The notes under the pieces: generated by a model
The model's input: only the letters and a program-made list of their open reading frames with translations
Databases searched by the model: none
Told to the model about the DNA's origin: nothing
Assembly (NCBI RefSeq): GCF_900113245.1
Contig: NZ_FOOQ01000001.1
Span: forward strand, 992,001-1,056,000
DNA length: 64,000 nucleotides
Direction: 5' to 3'
Source: Halopelagius inordinatus
GTDB taxonomy: Archaea; Halobacteriota; Halobacteria; Halobacteriales; Haloferacaceae
Position numbers and translations under genes: made by a program
Part shown: positions 58,208 through 64,000 of the stretch, piece after piece
Layout of the letters: each line of letters begins with the position of its first letter
Position numbering within the stretch: position 1 is the first letter of the stretch

Positions 58208-60406
58208 TCAGAGGTCGGGCACGTTCACGTGGAACTCGTTGTTCCGCGCTTCGACAAGACAGAGGTGAAAGCCCTGCTTTCGCGAGAGCTTCACGAACGA
58301 CTTGCGCTTCGACCGAGAGAGGAAGCCGCCGCCCGTCTCCTCGGAGACGGCTTCGAGCGCTTCGGGGTCGAAGAACGACTCGGTGACGTAGAACGCGGTC
58401 GAGAACGCGTCGTCGCCCTCCGCGACGGTTCGGGCGTTCCCGATGAGAGAGCCGACCATCGCCTGCGTCGTCGCGTTCCGCGAGGTGTTCATGTCGGCGA
58501 CGAACAGGGCGTCTCCCATCTGGTCTCGGAAGATGACGTCGAACTCCCGTTGTTCGACGCCGTCCTCGGTTTCGACGCCGACGGTGCCGTGGAGTTCGAC
58601 GCGGTCTATCTTCGGGATGGCGTCGAACAACTGCGAGAGCGACGCCCGGTTCCCCGTCTCGCCGATCTCGTACAGGAGGTCGGTGACGACCCACTTCGCG
58701 AAGCCGTACTCGGTGCTCTCGTGGAGGAACTTCTCGTACGGTTCGCCGTCGACGCCGAGTCCCTCGGTGTCGAACGTCGTGTGGTGTTCGAGTCTGAGGT
58801 TGTCGTTGACCTCCTCGCGGGTCACCTCGCCCCTGTGGGCGCGTTCGAGCGTCGCCTCTCCCTTCCGGTCGTAGCGGACGAACAGGTTCGTCCCCGAAAG
58901 CGCCTCCCTCGGCGGCATCGACTCCTCGGCGACGAATCCGCCGGAGGCCGCTTCGAGTCGGGTCGAGAGACGTTCGACTTCGGCTTCGAGTTCCTCGACT
59001 TGCGCTTCGAGCGTCTCGGCCCGTTCGCGTTGCTCGTCGCGTTCGGCGCGCAGTTCGTCGCGTTCGGCTTCGAGTTTCTCTCGCTGCGTCTGGAGCGTCT
59101 CCAGTCTATTTTTCAGTTTCTCGACAGATTTGCGTGCGGGTCCCTCCGAACGCTCCGCCGGAGGCGACTTCGTCGTCGCGTCCTCCGCAGACTTCGAGGA
59201 GGTATCGGATGACGAACCCGACCCCGAACTGCGAGAACGCGAGACGGACTGTCTGTCCGGTCGCTTCCGCTTCTGTGCGGCCTGCTGTGACTCCGTTTTC
59301 GGCCGCGCGCGCGCCGTCGCCGCCGCGCCCGACCCTCCGTTCGCCGGACCCGACTCGGAGGGGTCTAAAGACGGGATAGAGCGCGCCTCGCGCCACTTCT
59401 CCTCCGCGGAGAACGGGTCTTTGTCCGAACCGCCGTCGTCGCTCTCACCGTCGTCGCCGTCCTCGCGGCCGCTACCGCTCTCGTCGTTCGACTCACCCCG
59501 CCGTCGCGCCCGTTCGGCGGCGCGCCGCCGTTTCACGCCGTCGTCGCTCTCGGTCGCCCGTCCGCCCGACTCGCGTGCTGTGTCCGCCGTCGCGTCCGCA
59601 CTCGACGTCTCCGCCTCCTGTGCGTCGTCCGCCTCCGCCGTCGCGGCGTCCGCCGTCTCCACCGCGTCCGTCGCGTCCGGCGTCGGGGGTTCGGCGTCGG
59701 CGGCGACGGCGTCCGACGACTCCTCGGCCGTCGGATTCGGGTCGTCGTGGGGGTCCGTCCGACGGGCCGCCGAGGGCCCCTCGGCGACGTCGTCGGGTTC
59801 GGCGTCCGCCGCGGAGACGGGGTCGCTGGGCGGTTCCTCGGCGGACTCCTCCTCGCTCTCCGATTCGATTTCGGGGAGTTCGACGATATCCACGTCGACG
59901 TCTCTCACCTCGTAGATTCCCACCTCGTCGTTGGCCGTCTCGAACGCCTCCTCGCCGGTGACGAGGCGGCGACTGCTGCCGACGAAGGCGGCGCTCATCG
60001 ACTTGCCGCCGTGGTAGACGATGTAGTAATCCCCCGACAGGACGTTCTCGCTCAGTTCGACGTAGCCCGTGAACCCGCCCGCGGAGAGCGTCGAGTCCGC
60101 GTCCGCGAGGGGCGTCTCGTTCGTGTAGTACTTCGCTCGCGTCTCCCCGCCCGTCTCCATCATCGCAAAGAGGATGGGAAGCGACATGTCGGGCGCGCGG
60201 TACGCGGTCAGTTCTGCGTCCTCGAAGTCCTCGATGCCGCCGTCGAAGACGCCGATAACGCGTCCGTTCAGCACGAACGCCCACGTGGTTCCCGTCGAAA
60301 CGGCCCCGGAGAAATCTCGGTCGGCGAGGCGGTGGAGTCCCTCGTACCCGCCGTCTACGGAGACCGCGTCCCACTCGGTCACCGCGTCGATGATTTGGCT
60401 ATCCAT
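58208..60406 (-). CDS. large haloarchaeal coiled-coil protein (DUF7527-like)
   Basis: A 732-residue protein from ATG 60406 (MDSQIIDAVTEWDAVSVDGG). Residues 1-180 form an N-terminal alpha/beta domain that resembles a roadblock-like or effector fold (TWAFVLNGRVIGVFDGGIED); 181-425 are disordered, rich in Glu, Asp, Ala, Ser and Thr; 425-490 are a coiled coil with QREKLEAERDELRAERDEQ; and 493-732 a globular C-terminal domain. In that domain, EFDVIFRDQMGDALFVADMN has the strand-turn-strand spacing of PD-(D/E)xK nucleases but without the catalytic Lys. The function is unknown; scaffold or cytoskeletal-type roles are speculation. Confidence 0.8.
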   Translation of the reverse strand: MDSQIIDAVTEWDAVSVDGGYEGLHRLADRDFSGAVSTGTTWAFVLNGRVIGVFDGGIEDFEDAELTAYRAPDMSLPILFAMMETGGETRAKYYTNETPLADADSTLSAGGFTGYVELSENVLSGDYYIVYHGGKSMSAAFVGSSRRLVTGEEAFETANDEVGIYEVRDVDVDIVELPEIESESEEESAEEPPSDPVSAADAEPDDVAEGPSAARRTDPHDDPNPTAEESSDAVAADAEPPTPDATDAVETADAATAEADDAQEAETSSADATADTARESGGRATESDDGVKRRRAAERARRRGESNDESGSGREDGDDGESDDGGSDKDPFSAEEKWREARSIPSLDPSESGPANGGSGAAATARARPKTESQQAAQKRKRPDRQSVSRSRSSGSGSSSDTSSKSAEDATTKSPPAERSEGPARKSVEKLKNRLETLQTQREKLEAERDELRAERDEQRERAETLEAQVEELEAEVERLSTRLEAASGGFVAEESMPPREALSGTNLFVRYDRKGEATLERAHRGEVTREEVNDNLRLEHHTTFDTEGLGVDGEPYEKFLHESTEYGFAKWVVTDLLYEIGETGNRASLSQLFDAIPKIDRVELHGTVGVETEDGVEQREFDVIFRDQMGDALFVADMNTSRNATTQAMVGSLIGNARTVAEGDDAFSTAFYVTESFFDPEALEAVSEETGGGFLSRSKRKSFVKLSRKQGFHLCLVEARNNEFHVNVPDL

Positions 60407-60756
60407 TTGTCGGTATATCACAGAATGCGAATCAAATACTTTCCGGAGGATTCGCCCCCGAAACCCGCCGTCGCGTCGGACGCGCGTCATATCTCCCGTC
60501 GCTCGTGCGCGAGCCGCGCACATCTCTGAGCGACGCTCCGACCCCGAAAACCGCACGACTGCGCCCCCTTCGAGCTCGTTCGTCCCCGCGATATGGTAAT
60601 ATGCCAGACATATCCTCTCGCCGCGTGCGACTGAGGGACGGCGCGCGCGACGAACGACGACACGACGACGCGCGAGAGGGGTGTCGGCCCCCGAACCGAG
60701 GCTTCGACGCCGGCGCGGGTAGGTGGGTTTTTGTCAGATCGCGGGTATTCGTTCTC
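60407..60756. other. 350-base intergenic region without a convincing gene
   Basis: This gap separates the divergent coiled-coil and methyltransferase genes. It holds an AT-rich core with the inverted repeat GATATG (60590-60595) and CATATC (60609-60614), separated by 13 bases, and a T-rich GTTTTTG (60727-60733) about 25 bases before the GTG start at 60757. An in-frame ATG at 60601 would extend the methyltransferase by 52 Arg-rich residues and is considered non-coding. I see no RNA gene here. Confidence 0.5.
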
Positions 60757-61677
60757 GTGCCTCCGACGCCCCCCGAGACGTACTCGTTCACGCGGTATCT
60801 CCGCGCGAAAGAGTCCGTCGACGACGCCGCGCTTCACCGACCGACGCTCGAACGGTTCCGAACCGAACTCGGCCGACTCGCAGACCGGTCTTCGAACCCG
60901 GTTCGCATCGTCGACGTCGGTGCGGGAATCGCGTCGATGTGTCGGCGCCTCATCGAGTGGGGCGTCCTCCCCGATAACGTGACGTACGTCGTTCTCGACG
61001 CGGACCCGGAGTCCGTTCGAATCGGCCGCGAGACGACGCGCGCGTGGGTCGAAGAGAGCGACCGAGAGGCGGTCTGGGAGTCCGACCGGCGACTCTTCCT
61101 CCCCGAGTCGGCGACGACGGTTCGGTTCGTGGCCGACGACGCCTTCCGGCATCTCGAAGGGCAGACGTACGACGTTCTCGTCGGCCACGCGTTCGTCGAC
61201 TTGCTAGATCTCCCCGACGCGCTTTCGGCACTCCTCGACGGCGTCGCGGCCGAGGGCGTCTGTTACTTTCCGATAACGTTCGACGGGCGGACGACGTTTC
61301 GGCCGCCCGGCGACGAGGAGACGGCCCGCGCGATAGTCGAGGCGTACCACGCGACGATGAATCTCGACGAGGGGTCGGCCCGGTTCGGACGGACACTCCT
61401 CGACGCCGCCGTCGCCGCCGACGCGGAACTGCTCTCGTCCGGCGGGTCAGACTGGGTCGTTTCCCCGCCGTACGACGACCAACAGGCGTACTTCCTCCAC
61501 CACGTTCTCGAGTTCGTCGAGGAGTCGGTCGACGGTGAGGCACTCGACGCCGTCGGGGCGGCCGACACACTCGACGAAGAGGGAGTCAGGCGGTGGGTCG
61601 ACGCGAGGCACGGAGCGGTCGAATCGGGGGAACTGACCTACGTCGCACGGAACCTCGACGTTCTCCTCTCGGCCTGA
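60757..61677 (+). CDS. class I SAM-dependent methyltransferase family protein
   Basis: A 306-residue protein starting at GTG 60757 (VPPTPPETYSFTRYLRAKES). The SAM-binding motif I is VRIVDVGAG (49-57), the acidic residue after strand 2 is Asp81 in VVLDADPE, and motif III-like VGHAFVDLLDLPDAL follows. The C-terminal region (about 200-306) holds EEFVEESVDG-type helices. The substrate is not deducible. The start choice rests on the T-rich element about 25 bases upstream. Confidence 0.82.
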   Translation: MPPTPPETYSFTRYLRAKESVDDAALHRPTLERFRTELGRLADRSSNPVRIVDVGAGIASMCRRLIEWGVLPDNVTYVVLDADPESVRIGRETTRAWVEESDREAVWESDRRLFLPESATTVRFVADDAFRHLEGQTYDVLVGHAFVDLLDLPDALSALLDGVAAEGVCYFPITFDGRTTFRPPGDEETARAIVEAYHATMNLDEGSARFGRTLLDAAVAADAELLSSGGSDWVVSPPYDDQQAYFLHHVLEFVEESVDGEALDAVGAADTLDEEGVRRWVDARHGAVESGELTYVARNLDVLLSA

Positions 61678-61706
61678 GCAGTCGGAGGCGCGCCGCCGCG
61701 CGGAGA

Positions 61707-62519
61707 CTATCGCCGCCGTCGGGCGTCGGTCCGTCGCCCGGTGACGAGAAGCCAGTCTCGAACGAACCCGAGTAGCAACGGCAGACCACAGAGTGCCGCG
61801 CCGGTGACGGCGACGACGCGGGGAGTGGGCGGCGCGAGGGCGACGACGACGTACGCCATCTGGAGTCCCGCGAGGACCCGCCGACTCCGCCGCGGCGGCA
61901 GGTCGAACACCGGTCGGTTGCGGCGGCGGCGGACGGCGCGCGCCGCGACGAACGCGTACCGCGCGACGCCGACGGCGAGATACGGCCACGGGACGACGCC
62001 GCCGACGACGCCCGCAGTCGCCGCCGCCAGGAGGCCGAACGCGTCGTACTCGACGTCGAGTCGTTCGCCGAGTCGCGTCTCGCAGTTCAGCGCGCGCGCA
62101 ACCGCCCCGTCGAGAGCGTCCGAGACGACGGCGACCCCGTACGCGAGAGCGGGGAACCACGCGTCGAACTCCGCGGGCCGCACAGCGACGACGGCGAATC
62201 CGAGCACCCACGCCGAGAGTACACCGCGGCCGACCGTCACCGCGTTCGCCGGGCCGAGCGTCGAACCGACCGCGTCTCCCGGGGAAGCCCGGTTTTCGGC
62301 TCGGTTCGAGACCAGGATCCAACAGACGGCGGCGAGGCCGACGGACGCGCCCGCGAACCACTGACCGGCGACTGCGTCTCCGGCGTCGGTCCGGACGCCC
62401 GTCGCGGCGAGGGCCGTGAGACCGAACGCGAGAGCGACCACCGCTCGCGTCCGCCTGACGAGTCTCGGGGGGACCGTCTCCGTTCGCCGGTTCTCCTCGG
62501 CGATGTCCGCGTCGCTCAC
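61707..62519 (-). CDS. CDP-alcohol phosphatidyltransferase family protein
   Basis: A 270-residue integral membrane enzyme. The family motif D-x2-DG-x2-AR-x8-G-x3-D-x3-D is complete: Asp134, Asp137, Gly138, Ala141, Arg142, Gly151, Asp155 and Asp159, within SDALDGAVARALNCE and GERLDVEYDA. Six or more helices surround it. It transfers a head-group alcohol to CDP-archaeol or a related lipid; which head group is unclear. An acidic N-terminus (1-12) precedes helix 1. Confidence 0.92.
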   Translation of the reverse strand: MSDADIAEENRRTETVPPRLVRRTRAVVALAFGLTALAATGVRTDAGDAVAGQWFAGASVGLAAVCWILVSNRAENRASPGDAVGSTLGPANAVTVGRGVLSAWVLGFAVVAVRPAEFDAWFPALAYGVAVVSDALDGAVARALNCETRLGERLDVEYDAFGLLAAATAGVVGGVVPWPYLAVGVARYAFVAARAVRRRRNRPVFDLPPRRSRRVLAGLQMAYVVVALAPPTPRVVAVTGAALCGLPLLLGFVRDWLLVTGRRTDARRRR

Positions 62520-62578
62520 GGAGGAGAGACGGACGGCGGCCGCTTAATCGTTGGCTGATACGACCGACGGCGGCGCCG

Positions 62579-62920
62579 TCACGCCGCACGCGCCGCGTCT
62601 CGGAGCGAGACGGCGGCGAGAACGAGGAGGTAGGTCACGAGAGCCGCTACGAGCACCGTCACGGCGACCGGACCGATCGAAAGAACGCCGAGGGCGGCGA
62701 CGACGAACGCGACGACGACGGCCGCTACCTGAACGACGAAGCGGTCCCACACCCGGCGGACGCGCGGGGCATCGAGCGAGAGCAGTCCCTCCAGCGTGAG
62801 CGTTCCCGCCGCGCCGACGACTGCCGCGAGGGGGTCCGCGGGAGCGGAGACGACGACCCCCGCAGCGAGGAGGGGACAGAGGACGGCGAGCGTCGAGAGT
62901 GCGTCGCGGCGGCGGCCCAT
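62579..62920 (-). CDS. small membrane protein, haloarchaeal
   Basis: A 113-residue protein starting MGRRRDALSTLAVLCPLLAA, with about four hydrophobic segments (8-28, 30-48, 62-80, 84-105). The basic pair of loops (LDAPRVRRVWDRF) likely faces the cytosol. It lies just upstream of the CDP-alcohol phosphatidyltransferase gene on the same strand, 59 bases away, so a lipid-related role is possible but unsupported by its own sequence. Confidence 0.7.
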   Translation of the reverse strand: MGRRRDALSTLAVLCPLLAAGVVVSAPADPLAAVVGAAGTLTLEGLLSLDAPRVRRVWDRFVVQVAAVVVAFVVAALGVLSIGPVAVTVLVAALVTYLLVLAAVSLRDAARAA

Positions 62921-62970
62921 ACTGTAGCTACTCTCGGGGAACTTTTAGCCACGGAGGGTCCACGGCGAGT

Positions 62971-64000
62971 ATGCCAAACGGGTTGGAGTCGCGGGTTCCG
63001 GACGCGCGCCGTCGGTTTCTCCTGTTTGCCGCCGGATCAGCGGTGCTCATGCTGGCCTACGCGGCGGTGTACCAGTGGGCGCTCGGAACCTTCGAGGGCG
63101 TCTCGACCAGCTACATCCAGTCGCTTCAGGTCGTCGTCGAGACGTTCTCGACCACCGGGTACGGCGAGCAGGCGGGGCTGTGGTCTACGACCCCGATGTT
63201 CGTGCTCATGATTCTCATGCAGATAACCGGCGTGGCGATCATCTTCCTCACGCTTCCGCTGTTTCTCGTTCCGCTCGTCGAAGACGCGCTTCGGTCCTCT
63301 CCGCCGCCGAAGACCGACCTGACGGACCACGTCGTCGTCTGTACGTTCACCTCCAGGGGCGACGTGCTCGTGAACGAACTCGACTCGATGGGCGTCCCGT
63401 ACATCGTCGTAGAGAAGGACCGCGAGCGCGCAGAAGAGCTGCACAAAGAGGGCTACAGCGTCATCTACGGCGACCCCGAGGACGTCGAGACGCTGGCGAA
63501 GGCCAACGCCGAGGACGCGCTCGCACTCGTCGCCGACGACGACGACGAGACGAACGCGAGCATCATCCTCTCGGCGAGACAGGCCGCACCGGACCTCCGT
63601 ATCGTCAGTATCGTCGAAGACGGAAACGCGGTCGAGTACCACGAGTACGCCGGCGCCGACCGCGTCGTCTTACCGCGCCGACTCCTCGGCGAGAGCCTCT
63701 CTCGGAAGGCGGCGACTGCCCTCTCTACGTCGGTGAGCGACGCCGTCGAAATCGGCGACGACTTCGAGATAGCGGAGGTGTTGGTAAAGCGCGGGAGCGA
63801 ACTCGAAGGCGAGACCATCGCCGAAAGCGCGATCGGCCGCCGCACCGGCGTGAACATCATCGGCGCGTGGTTCAGCGGCGAGTTCGTCACGCCGCCCGCG
63901 CCGACGGCCGTCATCGACGAGCACACGATTCTGCTCGTCACCGGCCGGGAGTCGGAACTCGAGCGAGTCAAAGAGCTCACCCAGTCTCAGACGCGCAGAC
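62971..64000 (+). CDS. two-helix K+ channel with RCK domains, 3' end outside window
   Basis: The first 343 codons are present. Residues 15-35 form helix 1, 48-66 the pore loop with filter TTGYG (61-65), and 75-100 helix 2. RCK-N (about 119-240) begins DHVVVCTFTSRGDVLVNEL and RCK-C (about 255-335) contains FEIAEVLVKRGSELEGETIAES. The filter has Thr in place of the common Val (TVGYG). It gates K+ flow under nucleotide or ion control. The frame is still open at the right edge, so further domains may follow. Confidence 0.92.
   Translation, partial: MPNGLESRVPDARRRFLLFAAGSAVLMLAYAAVYQWALGTFEGVSTSYIQSLQVVVETFSTTGYGEQAGLWSTTPMFVLMILMQITGVAIIFLTLPLFLVPLVEDALRSSPPPKTDLTDHVVVCTFTSRGDVLVNELDSMGVPYIVVEKDRERAEELHKEGYSVIYGDPEDVETLAKANAEDALALVADDDDETNASIILSARQAAPDLRIVSIVEDGNAVEYHEYAGADRVVLPRRLLGESLSRKAATALSTSVSDAVEIGDDFEIAEVLVKRGSELEGETIAESAIGRRTGVNIIGAWFSGEFVTPPAPTAVIDEHTILLVTGRESELERVKELTQSQTRR

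Noticed and set aside
1-64000. Defence island, prophage, CRISPR array or integrated element
   Set aside because: No cas, restriction-modification, toxin-antitoxin, integrase or transposase gene and no spaced repeats were seen; codon use is uniform.

Overview
The window is a stretch of a haloarchaeal chromosome. It has high GC, very acidic proteins with few Lys, TATA boxes of the TTTATA type about 25-30 bases before many start codons (leaderless transcription), a NADH-dehydrogenase-like operon without the NuoEFG electron-input module, an Agl23-family protein, an HTH_10 (bacterio-opsin-activator-like) regulator and many short families seen only in haloarchaea. The gene set fits the Haloferax/Halogeometricum/Halopelagius group, but no rRNA or marker gene fixes the genus. 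I found no tRNA, rRNA, CRISPR array, insertion sequence, integrase or prophage. The region reads as core chromosome.

Layout. 1-6.8 kb: a bPH2 (YdbS/YdbT-like) membrane pair behind a tiny coupled ORF, small haloarchaeal proteins, a CopD-like membrane protein, an inositol-monophosphatase-like enzyme, a macro-domain protein, a two-helix/RCK channel relative without the potassium filter, an ArsR-like regulator plus small membrane protein, and a DoxX protein. 6.9-16.2 kb: a Ski2/Hel308-like helicase, a three-gene MacB-type ABC exporter cassette with a surface-exposed beta-sandwich partner, two zinc alcohol dehydrogenases, and coupled aminotransferase/lumazine synthase genes. 16.3-20.2 kb: Agl23 and purK-purE. 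20.3-30.8 kb: the nuo operon nuoA-B-CD-H-I-J1-J2-K-L-M-N, where nearly every junction is a 1-4 base overlap.

30.8-42 kb: an RCK-DHH-DHHA1 phosphoesterase next to a CBS-ParB/Srx protein, small proteins including a zinc ribbon, a multi-spanning membrane protein, an M24 peptidase, a 7TM histidine kinase, and the pair of BioD/DRTGG protein and ADP-forming acetyl-CoA synthetase. 42.2-45.1 kb is a metal-transport block: an ArsP_2-type exporter and a ZIP transporter flank a YbaK-like deacylase, and each transporter has a palindrome of the TTTAGGC/TTAGA type upstream, as expected for a DtxR/MntR/SirR-like regulator. 45-64 kb: DsrE and thioredoxin reductase, DUF357, tandem SOUL proteins, cysS, GDPD, a CbiX chelatase with a DR2241-family Cys-rich partner, an HTH_10 regulator, Trm112, purA beside a winged-helix regulator, a long coiled-coil protein with a possible degenerate nuclease-like C-terminal domain, a methyltransferase, a CDP-alcohol phosphatidyltransferase and a truncated K+ channel at the edge.

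Functional themes are proton/sodium-coupled respiration (nuo), de novo purine synthesis (purK, purE, purA), acetyl-CoA/acetate energy metabolism, metal homeostasis, and nucleotide/K+ signalling (two RCK proteins, DHH phosphoesterase, CBS protein). Many long ORFs antisense to real genes come from the high GC3 and were left out.
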